DNA from: Phytopseudomonas punonensis | GTDB taxonomy: Bacteria; Pseudomonadota; Gammaproteobacteria; Pseudomonadales; Pseudomonadaceae | NCBI RefSeq assembly: GCF_900142655.1 | Contig: NZ_FRBQ01000011.1 | Location: forward strand, 1 to 64,000 | Length of the DNA: 64,000 nucleotides | Direction: 5' to 3' | Part shown: in pieces, positions 16,361 through 25,285 of the stretch | How the letters are laid out: the number at the start of each line of letters is the position of its first letter | Numbering within the stretch: position 1 is the first letter of the stretch | The notes under the pieces: model-generated | Database searches by the model: none | What the model was told of the DNA's origin: nothing | The model's input: only the letters and a program-made list of their open reading frames with translations | Program-made: the position numbers and the translations under genes

Positions 16361-17188
16361 TCAGTGTATCTGTCCGTTGCTCATGCGCTTGGTCGCGCCG
16401 CTGGCGATCAGTTCAGCCAATGCGGCAACGTCCAACAGCGCACACATGTGTTCGATCACGGTACCCGCCAGCCATGGCCGCTGCGACCGCTGGCTGCGCC
16501 ATTTGATTTCGTCCGGGTTCAGGCGGATCGAACGGCTGACCTGGTGAACGGCCAGCCCCCATTCATAGCCCTGGACGGAAATCACATATTGCAGCCCTTC
16601 GCGGAAATCATCACGGTAACGATCTGGCATCACCCAGCGCGCGGTGTCGAGCACCTTCAGGTTGCCAGACTGTGATGGCAGTATGCCCAGAAACCAGTCC
16701 GGTTGGCCAAACAAAGGTGTCAGATCCTGCCCGGCCAATGGATAGATCGAGCCGAGGCACACCAGCGGCACCGCAAGGGTTAAACCGGCCACATCGAACA
16801 GCAGGCACTCAAACGGCTCCTCAGCCCAATCCGGGCGGCCGTCAGGTTGCGAGGAGAAAATCTGTGGCGCGGGGCGATGCACATCCGCTACCGGCTCGAC
16901 CACCGGCGGCAGGGGAATCGGCTCGACAATCGTCGGCGCAAGAGCCTCAACAGCCGGCTCGCTAACAACTTCCACCACCGGCTGAACGAGGGCCAGAGCC
17001 GGCACCTCGGCACGCGGCGTCAACTGAGCGTCACGCACCTGCTCCTCAAGCACAGCAGCCTCGAATTCATCGAGGCTGTTTTCAGCCAGTTCCTGCTCGA
17101 GCTCGATCGCGGCGTCCTGCAGCAGACCGTCGAGATAGGACTGCAGCGCCAGTTGGGGCCGTGTTGCGGTGGCAGTGGAGCGACTCAT
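16361..17188 (-). CDS. parP: CheW-domain protein, ParP-like array-positioning factor
   Basis: The 275-residue protein has a short conserved N-terminal segment (LALQSYLDGLLQDA), a Pro/Val/Glu-rich linker (about residues 55-120) and a C-terminal degenerate CheW-like domain (FECLLFDVAGLTLAVPLVCLGSIYPL... GNLKVLDTARWV). This layout, between a ParA-like gene and cheW, matches ParP of Vibrio and Pseudomonas, which binds ParC with its N-terminus and CheA or receptors with its CheW-like domain to hold arrays at the pole. The name rests on context and layout. Confidence 0.8.
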   Translation of the reverse strand: MSRSTATATRPQLALQSYLDGLLQDAAIELEQELAENSLDEFEAAVLEEQVRDAQLTPRAEVPALALVQPVVEVVSEPAVEALAPTIVEPIPLPPVVEPVADVHRPAPQIFSSQPDGRPDWAEEPFECLLFDVAGLTLAVPLVCLGSIYPLAGQDLTPLFGQPDWFLGILPSQSGNLKVLDTARWVMPDRYRDDFREGLQYVISVQGYEWGLAVHQVSRSIRLNPDEIKWRSQRSQRPWLAGTVIEHMCALLDVAALAELIASGATKRMSNGQIH

Positions 17189-17279
17189 GAAGGCAACCTG
17201 CAGAAGAGTTCTGTATGAGCTATCGGCCGCAGGGGCGGCAGACTTGAGCCGGTTCGCGCAGAATAATCAGCATTCATTT

Positions 17280-18068
17280 TCAGGCCACCTGAGATGCAGG
17301 CTGCTGCGTGAGCAAATGCTTGAGCAATGCGCGGTAAGCGATGGTGCCACGGCTGTTGTTATCGAACTGCGAAGGCGTCAGGCCTGCCCGACTGGCATCG
17401 CGCAGACGGGTGTCGACTGGGATATAGGCTTGCCACAGGTGATCCGGATAGGTGTTCTTGAGCAGACGCAGGGTCGACATCGAGGCCTGGGTACGGCGAT
17501 CGAACAGCGTCGGTACGATGGTGTACGGCAGCGCCTGTTTGCGCGAGCGGTTGATCATCGCCAGCGTGTTGACCATGCGTTCCAGGCCCTTGACCGCTAG
17601 AAACTCGGTCTGCACCGGGATCACCAGTTGCTGGCTGGCCGCCAGCGCGTTGACCATCAACACGCCGAGCAGTGGCGGGCTGTCGATGACTGCGTGATCG
17701 AAGTCCTGCCACAGCTGCGCCAGGCTCTTGGCAATTACCAGCCCCAGGCCGCTCTGCCCAGGTGACTGGCGCTCCAGCGTGGCTAGCGCGGTGCTCGACG
17801 GCAACAGGGAAATCCGTTCGTGGCTGGTCGGCAGCAGCAGCTGCTTTGGCAGCCCCTGAGGCACGCTGCCCTGATGCTGAAACAGATCGAAATTGCTTTT
17901 TTCGAGGCTGTCAGGGTCGTGACCGAAATAGCTGGTCATCGAGCCGTGCGGGTCGAGGTCGACTACCACCACGCGCTTGCCGGCGTCGGCCAAAAGACCT
18001 GCCAGGGCGATGGTGGAAGTGGTTTTACCCACGCCGCCTTTCTGATTGGATACAGCCCAAACTCTCAT
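17280..18068 (-). CDS. parC: ParA/MinD-family ATPase, ParC type (array segregation)
   Basis: The 262-residue protein starts MRVWAVSNQKGGVGKTTSTI with the deviant Walker A KGGVGKTT and has DLDPHGS and VIDSPP (Walker B region). ParC is a ParA-like ATPase that places chemotaxis arrays at the cell pole. The frame is open 60 codons further upstream, but the GGGAGG site at best spacing and the family N-terminus support the ATG at 18068; the ATG three codons before (18077) sits directly against the ribosome binding site. It lies between motD and parP. Confidence 0.88.
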   Translation of the reverse strand: MRVWAVSNQKGGVGKTTSTIALAGLLADAGKRVVVVDLDPHGSMTSYFGHDPDSLEKSNFDLFQHQGSVPQGLPKQLLLPTSHERISLLPSSTALATLERQSPGQSGLGLVIAKSLAQLWQDFDHAVIDSPPLLGVLMVNALAASQQLVIPVQTEFLAVKGLERMVNTLAMINRSRKQALPYTIVPTLFDRRTQASMSTLRLLKNTYPDHLWQAYIPVDTRLRDASRAGLTPSQFDNNSRGTIAYRALLKHLLTQQPASQVA

Positions 18069-18120
18069 ACTCTTCATCCTCCCGGAACAGCTTGAATCTG
18101 GCCGAGACTGAGTGCCCGCA

Positions 18121-18993
18121 TCATTGAGCAGGCGACGGGGAATTGACGGCGCCATCGGCTGGAGCCTGTGCTGCAGGCGATGTAGCAGGTTGCGTGCCAG
18201 CACGCTGCATCGCGGCATCCGGTTGAGCATTGGCACTACCCACACCACTCACACTACGCCGCACATCGAGATTGCGCGATACCACCAGCACAACTCTCCG
18301 GTTGCGCGCCCTCCCCTCTGCTGTGGCGTTATCGGCTACCGGTTGAAATTCACCATAGCCTACAGCCGCCATACGCGACGGATCGACACCGTCCATGGCG
18401 AGCATGCGTACGATGCTCGCAGCGCGAGCCGCCGACAGTTCCCAGTTGGTCGGGAATTGCGCGGTTCTGATCGGCTGGTTGTCGGTAAAGCCTTCTACGT
18501 GCACCGGATTGCCATAGGGAGCCAGAATCTTGGCAATCTTTTCGATGATTTCGAATGCCGTGTCATTGGGCAGCGCGTCGCCACTGGGAAACAGCAGCCC
18601 GGAACTCAGTTCGATCTCGATCCACAGCTCATTGCCACGCACTTTGAGTTGATCGCTCTGCAGCAACCCGCCAAAAGCATCACGCACGGCGTCGGCAATG
18701 GTCTCCAGGGTCGATGCGGCAATCTGCTGCGGCGCGGCTTCATCGACCATCGAGCGATCCGGCTCGGTGGTTCGTGGGCGCTCGTCACCCACAGGAATCG
18801 GCTTGATCGCTCGGTCCGGCTGATTGAACACGCCGGTAAGGGTTTCCGAAAGGATCTTGTACTTGCCTTCATTGATCGAGGAGATCGAGTACATCACCAC
18901 GAAAAAGGCGAACAGCAAGGTGATGAAATCCGCGTAGGAAACAAGCCAGCGCTCGTGGTTGTCGTGTTCTTCGTGACGGCGTCGACGAGCCAT
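18121..18993 (-). CDS. motD: Flagellar stator protein MotD (MotB family)
   Basis: The 290-residue protein has the MotB plan: a basic cytoplasmic N-terminus (MARRRRHEEHDNHERWLVSYADF), one membrane helix with the proton-binding Asp22 (SYADFITLLFAFFVVMYSI), and a periplasmic OmpA-like peptidoglycan-binding domain (VEGFTDNQPI... FPTNWELSAARAASIVRML). The C-terminus is Ala/Pro/Gln-rich. With MotC it forms one of the two stators of Pseudomonas, important for swarming. The gene follows motC by 2 nt. Confidence 0.94.
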   Translation of the reverse strand: MARRRRHEEHDNHERWLVSYADFITLLFAFFVVMYSISSINEGKYKILSETLTGVFNQPDRAIKPIPVGDERPRTTEPDRSMVDEAAPQQIAASTLETIADAVRDAFGGLLQSDQLKVRGNELWIEIELSSGLLFPSGDALPNDTAFEIIEKIAKILAPYGNPVHVEGFTDNQPIRTAQFPTNWELSAARAASIVRMLAMDGVDPSRMAAVGYGEFQPVADNATAEGRARNRRVVLVVSRNLDVRRSVSGVGSANAQPDAAMQRAGTQPATSPAAQAPADGAVNSPSPAQ

Positions 18994-18995
18994 GA

Positions 18996-19736
18996 TCAGT
19001 TCATGAAGCCTTGCAGCTTCAACTCGATAGACCGTGGATTCTCACCTTCACCGATGGACAGGATGCCCTCGAGGAGCATTTCCCGATAAGCCGATTGGCG
19101 CATGGCTATGGACTTCAGTTTGGCACCAACAGGCAACAACAGCAGGTTGGCAATGGCCACGCCGTAGATGGTGGCGACAAACGCAACAGCAATGCCGCTG
19201 CCAAGCAGGCTTGGATCGGCCAGGTTGCCCATTACGTGAATCAAGCCCATGACCGCACCGATGATACCGATGGTTGGGGCGTAGCCGCCCATACACTCAA
19301 AGAACTTGGCGGCCTGAAAATCGCGGCTTTCCTGCGTATACAGATCCACTTCGAGAATACTGCGAATGGCCTCGGGCTCAGCACCGTCGACCAGCAGCTG
19401 CAAGCCCTTGCGTGCATAAGGATCGGGCTCGCTGTCAGCCACAGCCTCCAGCCCCAACAGACCTTCCTTGCGCGCGGTCATGCTCCAGTTCACCACGCGA
19501 TCAATACCGCCTGCCAGGTCGATCTGCGGCGGAATGAAGATCCAGCGCAGGATGACCATGGCACGTTTGAACACGGCCACCGGCGTCTGCAACAAGGCTG
19601 CGCCCAGAGTGCCGCCGATCACGATCAAAGCCGCTGGGCCGTTGAGCAGTGCCGAGACATGACCGCCTTCCAGGTAATTGCCGCCAAGAATCGCGACAAG
19701 AGCCAGGATGACGCCGATCAGACTCAGCACATCCAT
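18996..19736 (-). CDS. motC: Flagellar stator protein MotC (MotA family)
   Basis: A 246-residue protein with four membrane helices (VLSLIGVILALVAILGGN; ALIVIGGTLGAALL; GGYAPTIGIIGAVMGLIHVMGNL; SGIAVAFVATIYGVAIANLLLLPV) and a large cytoplasmic loop, as in MotA/TolQ/ExbB proteins. It makes the proton channel with MotD. The ATG overlaps the cheB stop (TGATG), so it is coupled to cheB translation. Confidence 0.95.
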   Translation of the reverse strand: MDVLSLIGVILALVAILGGNYLEGGHVSALLNGPAALIVIGGTLGAALLQTPVAVFKRAMVILRWIFIPPQIDLAGGIDRVVNWSMTARKEGLLGLEAVADSEPDPYARKGLQLLVDGAEPEAIRSILEVDLYTQESRDFQAAKFFECMGGYAPTIGIIGAVMGLIHVMGNLADPSLLGSGIAVAFVATIYGVAIANLLLLPVGAKLKSIAMRQSAYREMLLEGILSIGEGENPRSIELKLQGFMN

Positions 19737-20863
19737 CAGAGACAGGCCTCGACCAGATGGCGGCCGATATCATCGAGCGGATAGATCGCGTCAGCCAGAT
19801 TGGCCTTCACGATTGCCATGGGCATGCCGTAGATCACGCAACTGGCTTCATCCTGCGCCCAGATCTGGCTGCCGCCCTGCTTGAGCAGGCGAGCGCCTTC
19901 GCGCCCGTCAGCGCCCATGCCGGTCAGCACTACCGCCAGCACCTTGTCGCTGTACGACTTGGCAGCCGAGCCGAAGGTGATGTCCACACAAGGCTTGTAG
20001 TTCAGGCGCTCGTCACCCGGCAGGATGCGGATGGTGCCGCGCCCGTCGATCATCATCTGCTTGCCGCCTGGCGCCAGAATGGCCAGGCCAGGGCGCAGGA
20101 TGTCACCGTCTTCGGCTTCCTTGACGTTGATCTTGCACAGCTTGTCCAAACGCTCGGCAAAGGCCTTGGTGAAGGCTGCAGGCATGTGCTGGATCAACAC
20201 GATGGGCGTCGGGAAATTCGCCGGCAACTGGGTCAGCACCCGTTGCAAGGCAACCGGGCCACCTGTCGAGGTGCCGATTGCTACCAGCTTGTACGCCTTG
20301 CGCTTGGGCGCAGCACTTGCCGTGGACGCATGACGCTCAACCGGCGGGTGGCTGACGCTTGGCTGCGGACGTGTAGCGGGAGCAGGCGTACTCGGAGTAA
20401 CGGCAGGTCGGCTCAGGCTACCGCCGGCAGGCGGCGTCAGGGACGCCGTGCCGATCCCCCGGCGGTTGCTGCGCGAAATGCTATGGACCTTTTCGCAGAG
20501 CAGCTGCTTGACCTTCTCGGGGTTACGCGAGATGTCCTCGAAGTTTTTCGGCAGAAAGTCCACCGCACCGGCATCCAGTGCATCCAGAGTAACCCGGGCA
20601 CCTTCGTGGGTGAGCGAGGAGAACATCAGTACTGGCGTAGGGCAACGCTGCATGATGTTGCGCACTGCCGTGATGCCATCCATCAACGGCATCTCGTAGT
20701 CCATGGTGATCACATCTGGCTTGAGTGCCAGCGCCTGATCAATGGCTTCGCGACCATTGGTGGCCGTACCAACCACGGTGATGTTGGGGTCAGACGAGAG
20801 AATCTCCGAAACTCTACGCCGGAAAAAACCGGAGTCGTCGACCACCAGTACCTTGACAACCAT
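19736..20863 (-). CDS. cheB: Chemotaxis response regulator protein-glutamate methylesterase CheB
   Basis: The 375-residue protein has an N-terminal receiver domain (VLVVDDSGFFRRRV, phosphoacceptor Asp55 in TMDYEMP), a Pro/Ser/Thr-rich linker (about 140-185) and a C-terminal methylesterase domain with the catalytic Ser (AIGTSTGGP), His (IQHMPAAF) and Asp (GMGADG). It demethylates receptor glutamates for adaptation. I use the ATG at 20863 (MVVKVLVVDD) with AGGAG upstream rather than the GTG two codons earlier. It is downstream of cheA by 42 nt. Confidence 0.96.
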   Translation of the reverse strand: MVVKVLVVDDSGFFRRRVSEILSSDPNITVVGTATNGREAIDQALALKPDVITMDYEMPLMDGITAVRNIMQRCPTPVLMFSSLTHEGARVTLDALDAGAVDFLPKNFEDISRNPEKVKQLLCEKVHSISRSNRRGIGTASLTPPAGGSLSRPAVTPSTPAPATRPQPSVSHPPVERHASTASAAPKRKAYKLVAIGTSTGGPVALQRVLTQLPANFPTPIVLIQHMPAAFTKAFAERLDKLCKINVKEAEDGDILRPGLAILAPGGKQMMIDGRGTIRILPGDERLNYKPCVDITFGSAAKSYSDKVLAVVLTGMGADGREGARLLKQGGSQIWAQDEASCVIYGMPMAIVKANLADAIYPLDDIGRHLVEACL

Positions 20864-20905
20864 AAACACTCCTAAGCAGCGCGGCTGCAGCCGCGCTGCG
20901 GACGA

Positions 20906-23143
20906 TCAGAGACGCCGTGCGTAGCGCTTGAGCATGCTCGGTACATCGAGAATCAGGGCAATACGACCATCACCGGTGATGGTCGCACCGGACATACCCG
21001 GCGTGCCCTGCAGCATCTTGCCTAACGGCTTGATCACCACTTCTTCCTGACCCACCAGTTGATCGACGACAAAGCCGATGCGCTGATTGCCGACGGTAAG
21101 AATCACCACGTGCCCTTCGCCCTGCTCTTCATGGGCAGCTTTACTGACCAGCCAGCGCTTGAGGTAGAACAGCGGCAGCGCCTTGTCGCGCACGATCACC
21201 ACTTCCTGGCCGTCGACCACGTTGGTTCGCGACAGGTCGAGGTGGAAGATCTCGTTGACGTTGACCAGCGGGAACGCGAACGCCTGGTTGCCCAGCATCA
21301 CCATCAGCGTCGGCATGATCGCAAGGGTAAGCGGCACCTTAATGACGATCTTCGAACCCTGGCCCTTCTGCGAGAACACGTTGACCGTGCCGTTGAGCTG
21401 GGAAATCTTGGTTTTCACCACGTCCATGCCAACACCACGACCGGACACGTCGGAAATCTCGGTCTTGGTCGAGAAACCTGGTGCGAAGATCAGGTTGTAG
21501 CATTCCAGATCGGTCAAGCGGTCAGCGGCGTCCTTGTCCAGCAGGCCCTTTTCCACGGCCTTGCTGCGCAGCACGTCGGCATCCATTCCCTTGCCGTCAT
21601 CGGTGATCATCAACAGGATGTGGTCGCCTTCCTGCTCAGCAGACAACACCACACGACCAGTGCGCGGCTTACCAGCGGCTTCGCGCTCATCCGGGCCTTC
21701 CACACCGTGGTCGACCGCATTACGCACCAAGTGAACCAGCGGGTCGGCCAGTGCCTCGACGAGGTTTTTATCCAGGTCGGTCTCTTCACCAACGAGCTCA
21801 AGGTTGATTTCTTTCTTGAGCTGGCGCGCCAGGTCACGAACCAAACGCGGGAAACGCCCGAATACCTTCTTGATCGGCTGCATACGGGTCTTCATGACCG
21901 AGGTCTGCAGATCGGCCGTGACCACATCGAGGTTGGACACGGCCTTGGACATGGCCTCGTCACCACTGTTGAGGCCCAGGCGCACCAGACGGTTACGCAC
22001 CAGCACCAACTCGCCGACCATGTTCATGATTTCGTCGAGACGTGCGGTATCGACGCGAACGGTGGTTTCCGCTTCGTTGGCCGGCGCAGCTGCGGCGGGC
22101 GCAGCGGCTGGCTTGCTAGCTTCCCGAGCTATCGGCGCAGGCGCTGCAGCGGCCTTGGCTGGCTCCGGTTTCGCAACAGGAGCCGGAGCAGCAGCTTTAA
22201 CAGGTTCGGTTTTTGGAGCACTCGCTTTTGGCGCAGGTGCAGCCGCCGCAACAGGTGCGATGGCCGTTGGCTCGACGAACTTGCCTTTGCCATGCAACTG
22301 GTCGAGCAAGGCTTCGAATTCGTCATCGGTGATCTCGTCACCAGACGCCGCCGCGGCAGCAGGCCCTGCAGGCGCAGCAGACACTGGCGCTTCCACGGCG
22401 GGAGCAACGAATTGCCCTTTGCCATGCAGCTGATCGAGCAGCGCTTCGAATTCGTCATCGGTGATTTCATCACCACCGCCAGCCGCAGGAGCTGACGCAG
22501 CTGCCTGAGCAGCAGTCGCTGGTGCAGCCACCTCAGGAGCCGAGAACTGACCTTTGCCATGCAGCTGATCGAGCAGCGACTCGAATTCGTCATCGCTGAT
22601 TTCGTCATTCGAAGTACTGGCTGGCGGCGGCGACTCGTCGCCCAACGCATCGAGCAATTGCTCGAATTCGCTGTCAGAGATATCCGCCGAGGACTCAGCA
22701 ACAGCTACTGCAGGCTCAACCTCAGCGGCTGGCGCGGCCACGGGCTCAGCACCACCAGGCTCGGCCAGGCGAGCGAGGGCAGCCAGCAATTCTGGAGAGG
22801 CTGGCGTCAGCTCAACACGCTCGCGCACTTCGGTAAACATGCCATTGACGGCATCCAGCGCCTCGAGCACCACATCCATCAGTTCGGCGTCGACCCGACG
22901 CTCGCCCTTACGCAGGATGTCGAACACGTTTTCGGCGATATGGCAGCATTCCACCAGCTCATTGAGCTGCAGGAAACCGGCACCGCCTTTTACCGTGTGA
23001 AACCCCCGAAAAATTGCATTGAGCAGGTTCATATCATCCGGGCGGCTTTCAAGCTCCACCAACTGCTCGGACAATTGCTCGAGAATTTCGCCGGCCTCTA
23101 CCAGGAAATCCTGGAGGATTTCTTCATCGGCGCCGAAGCTCAT
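20906..23143 (-). CDS. cheA: Chemotaxis histidine kinase CheA, with repeated linker motifs
   Basis: The 745-residue protein has a P1 HPt domain (His49 in GFHTVKGGAGF), a long Ala/Pro-rich linker (about 130-355), the P3 dimerisation helix (VDTARLDEIMNMVGELVLV), a P4 kinase domain with the N box HLVRNAVDHG and the G box DVSGRGVGMDV, and a C-terminal CheW-like P5. The CheY-docking P2 domain is not visible. Instead the linker carries three near-identical copies of DDEFEALLDQLHGKG (residues 184-198, 229-243, 273-287) and one degenerate copy (about 156-167). The ATG at 23143 has a TAGGAG site. It phosphorylates CheY and CheB. Confidence 0.96.
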   Translation of the reverse strand: MSFGADEEILQDFLVEAGEILEQLSEQLVELESRPDDMNLLNAIFRGFHTVKGGAGFLQLNELVECCHIAENVFDILRKGERRVDAELMDVVLEALDAVNGMFTEVRERVELTPASPELLAALARLAEPGGAEPVAAPAAEVEPAVAVAESSADISDSEFEQLLDALGDESPPPASTSNDEISDDEFESLLDQLHGKGQFSAPEVAAPATAAQAAASAPAAGGGDEITDDEFEALLDQLHGKGQFVAPAVEAPVSAAPAGPAAAAASGDEITDDEFEALLDQLHGKGKFVEPTAIAPVAAAAPAPKASAPKTEPVKAAAPAPVAKPEPAKAAAAPAPIAREASKPAAAPAAAAPANEAETTVRVDTARLDEIMNMVGELVLVRNRLVRLGLNSGDEAMSKAVSNLDVVTADLQTSVMKTRMQPIKKVFGRFPRLVRDLARQLKKEINLELVGEETDLDKNLVEALADPLVHLVRNAVDHGVEGPDEREAAGKPRTGRVVLSAEQEGDHILLMITDDGKGMDADVLRSKAVEKGLLDKDAADRLTDLECYNLIFAPGFSTKTEISDVSGRGVGMDVVKTKISQLNGTVNVFSQKGQGSKIVIKVPLTLAIMPTLMVMLGNQAFAFPLVNVNEIFHLDLSRTNVVDGQEVVIVRDKALPLFYLKRWLVSKAAHEEQGEGHVVILTVGNQRIGFVVDQLVGQEEVVIKPLGKMLQGTPGMSGATITGDGRIALILDVPSMLKRYARRL
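22277..22678 (-). repeat. Tandem coding repeats in the CheA linker
   Basis: Three copies of a 21-residue acidic/amphipathic motif (core DDEFEALLDQLHGKG) spaced 44-45 residues apart, plus a degenerate first copy (SDSEFEQLLDAL). The DNA copies are also alike (for example GATCGAGCAGCGCTTCGAAT and variants on the plus strand), separated by Ala/Pro-rich spacers that differ. Confidence 0.85.
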
Positions 23144-23154
23144 ATGACGTGCTC

Positions 23155-23943
23155 CTAGAATCCCAGACTGGACAGTAAATCGTCGACGTCGTCTTGAGAG
23201 GAGGCGACATCATCACGCTTATCGGCATGAATCTGCGGACCTTCACCGCGGGACGGATTTTTTTCTTTTTCTTGCTCGGCACGTAGCTCGTCGTGGCTGT
23301 GCTCGATGCCAGCAAAACGATCAACCTGGCTGGCCATCAGCACCAGTTTCAGCAGATTGCTCTCGACTTCGGTCACCAACTGCGTGACTCGCTTGATTAC
23401 CTGACCGGTGAGGTCCTGGAAATCCTGCGCCAACAAAATGTCGTTGAGATGCCCGGACAATTTGCTAGTGTCACGCTGGCTGCGCGCCAGGAACAGCTCG
23501 ATGCGTTTGGCCAGCTCACGAAACGCCTCAGCGCTCATCTCACGGCGCATGAAGCGGCCCCAATCCTCGCTCAGCGAATCGGCTTCGCTGCTCAGGTCGT
23601 TGACCAGCGGCGCACTCTGCTCGACCAGATCCATGGTGCGGTTGGCCGCGCGCTCGGTCATGGTCACGACATAGTTCAGGCGCTCGGTCGCATCGGAAAT
23701 CTGCGAGATTTCGCTGGCGTGCGGCACCCTCGGATCGAGCTGAAAGTTGACGATTGCGTTATGCAGCTCACGGGTGAGCTTGCCGACTTCGAGGTAAAGC
23801 CCCCGGTCGCGTGCTTTGTTCAGTTCGTTGATAAGCTGTACTGCTTCGCCAAAATTACCTTGCTCGAGGCTGTCGACCAGTTGGCGGGCATTGCTTTTCA
23901 GGGTCGACTCGAGGTCAACCTCTTTAGAATCATCGTGTTCCAT
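23155..23943 (-). CDS. cheZ: CheY-P phosphatase CheZ
   Basis: The 262-residue, mostly helical protein has the CheZ active-site segment AQDFQDLTGQVIKRV (Asp177, Gln181) and the C-terminal CheY-binding peptide DVDDLLSSLGF. It forms a long four-helix dimer that speeds CheY-P dephosphorylation. The linker before the tail (about 215-250) is charged and variable. The ATG at 23943 has a GAGG site. It is between cheY and cheA, 12 nt before cheA. Confidence 0.96.
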   Translation of the reverse strand: MEHDDSKEVDLESTLKSNARQLVDSLEQGNFGEAVQLINELNKARDRGLYLEVGKLTRELHNAIVNFQLDPRVPHASEISQISDATERLNYVVTMTERAANRTMDLVEQSAPLVNDLSSEADSLSEDWGRFMRREMSAEAFRELAKRIELFLARSQRDTSKLSGHLNDILLAQDFQDLTGQVIKRVTQLVTEVESNLLKLVLMASQVDRFAGIEHSHDELRAEQEKEKNPSRGEGPQIHADKRDDVASSQDDVDDLLSSLGF

Positions 23944-23962
23944 AACAACCTCGGGGCGGACA

Positions 23963-24349
23963 TCAGCCGTTAACTCGCTCGAAGATTTTTTCGATCTTTT
24001 CCTTGAGCACCTGAGCAGTGAATGGCTTGACTACGTAGCCATTCACACCGGCTTGTGCAGCCTCGATGATCTGATCACGCTTGGCTTCTGCGGTAACCAT
24101 CAGCACCGGCAACTGCTTGAGTCGCTCATCGGCACGTACGGCGCGCAGCAGGTCAATGCCCGTCATGCCGGGCATGTTCCAGTCAGTTACCAGAAAGTCG
24201 AAACTGCCACTCTGCAGCATGGGCAACGCCGTGACGCCGTCGTCAGCCTCTGCCGTGTTGGTGAACCCCAGATCACGCAAGAGGTTCTTGATGATCCGTC
24301 GCATCGTCGAGAAATCATCGACGATGAGGATTTTCATGTTCTTGTCCAA
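23963..24349 (-). CDS. cheY: Chemotaxis response regulator CheY, probable TTG start
   Basis: A single receiver domain: ILIVDDFSTMRRIIKNLLRDLGF, phosphoacceptor in VTDWNMPG (Asp52 counting from MKIL, Asp56 from the TTG), and YVVKPFT with the conserved Lys. CheY-P binds FliM and changes motor direction. Homologues usually start at MKIL (ATG at 24337). Here GGAGGT lies five bases before a TTG at 24349 and 16 bases before that ATG, so I favour the TTG, adding four residues. It is downstream of fliA across a 189-base gap that may hold a promoter. Confidence 0.95.
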   Translation of the reverse strand: MDKNMKILIVDDFSTMRRIIKNLLRDLGFTNTAEADDGVTALPMLQSGSFDFLVTDWNMPGMTGIDLLRAVRADERLKQLPVLMVTAEAKRDQIIEAAQAGVNGYVVKPFTAQVLKEKIEKIFERVNG

Positions 24350-24538
24350 GTCGACCTCCGTACAGTCCTAAAACGCCTACAACCTTGTGCAGCGCTTATT
24401 AATCGTGAAACCGGCCTGGCAGAACGCCGCAAACTATTGCGCTCGGCTTTGCTGCGTTCACAGTGTGTCCAGCGCCCTGCTAATCCTGCGACCTCATACA
24501 ACGGTTGGCTCGACCAACTCCAACCCCTGAACAAATTC

Positions 24539-25285
24539 CTATGCGCGCCATTCAGCCAACCGCGCCCGTAAGCGTGCGGCACATTGACTATGCAATTGGC
24601 TGACTCGCGACTCACTAACCCCCAGCACCTCACCGATTTCCTTGAGATTCAACTCCTCGTCGTAATACAGCGACAGGACTAGCCGCTCACGCTCCGGCAA
24701 ATTACTGATGGCATCGGCCAATGCAGCCTGGAAACGATTGTCTTCCAGTTCATGCGAAGGCCCGTGAAGCAGAGAACTCGTGTCTTCCTGCAGCCCGCCA
24801 CCACCCTCTCCTTCCTGCAACAGGTCGTCGAAGCTGAACAAACGGCTGCCCAAAGTGTCGCCAAGAATGCCGTAGTAATCTTCGAGACTCAATTGGAGTT
24901 CGGCAGCAACCTCGTGATCTTTAGCGTCACGACCGGTTCTGGCCTCAATTTTTCGTATTGCATCACTGACCATGCGGCTATTGCGATGCACAGAGCGTGG
25001 TGCCCAGTCGCCTTTGCGCACCTCGTCAAGCATCGCACCGCGAATACGGATACCCGCAAACGTTTCGAAACTGGCGCCTTTGCCGGCGTCGTATTTACGC
25101 GACGCCTCGAGCAAGCCGATCATGCCGGCCTGAATCAGGTCGTCGACCTGCACGTTGGCTGGCAGTCGGGCCAAAAGGTGGTAGGCAATGCGTTTTACCA
25201 ACGGCGCATGGCGCTCGATCAACTGATGCTGAGAATCTTGTGCTTGTGCCTTGCTGTACATTCGGAGTCCAGAGGCTGTCGTCAT
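24539..25285 (-). CDS. fliA: Flagellar sigma factor FliA (sigma-28)
   Basis: The 248-residue protein shows sigma-70 region 2 (VDDLIQAGMIGLLEASRKYD, FETFAGIRIRGAMLDEVRKGDWAPRSVH), region 3 and region 4 (LPERERLVLSLYYDEELNLKEIGEVLGVSESRVSQLHSQ). It directs late flagellar genes such as flagellin. The start ATG at 25285 overlaps the fleN stop (ATGA); the longer open frame upstream has no family match. It is held inactive by FlgM until hook completion (FlgM is not in this window). Confidence 0.96.
   Translation of the reverse strand: MTTASGLRMYSKAQAQDSQHQLIERHAPLVKRIAYHLLARLPANVQVDDLIQAGMIGLLEASRKYDAGKGASFETFAGIRIRGAMLDEVRKGDWAPRSVHRNSRMVSDAIRKIEARTGRDAKDHEVAAELQLSLEDYYGILGDTLGSRLFSFDDLLQEGEGGGGLQEDTSSLLHGPSHELEDNRFQAALADAISNLPERERLVLSLYYDEELNLKEIGEVLGVSESRVSQLHSQCAARLRARLAEWRA

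Noticed and set aside
21059..22495. 478-codon plus-strand frame opposite cheA
   Set aside because: Shadow frame of the GC-rich cheA gene; no family features.
24350..24538. FliA-type (TAAA-N15-GCCGATAA) promoter upstream of cheY
   Set aside because: I searched this gap and found no acceptable match.
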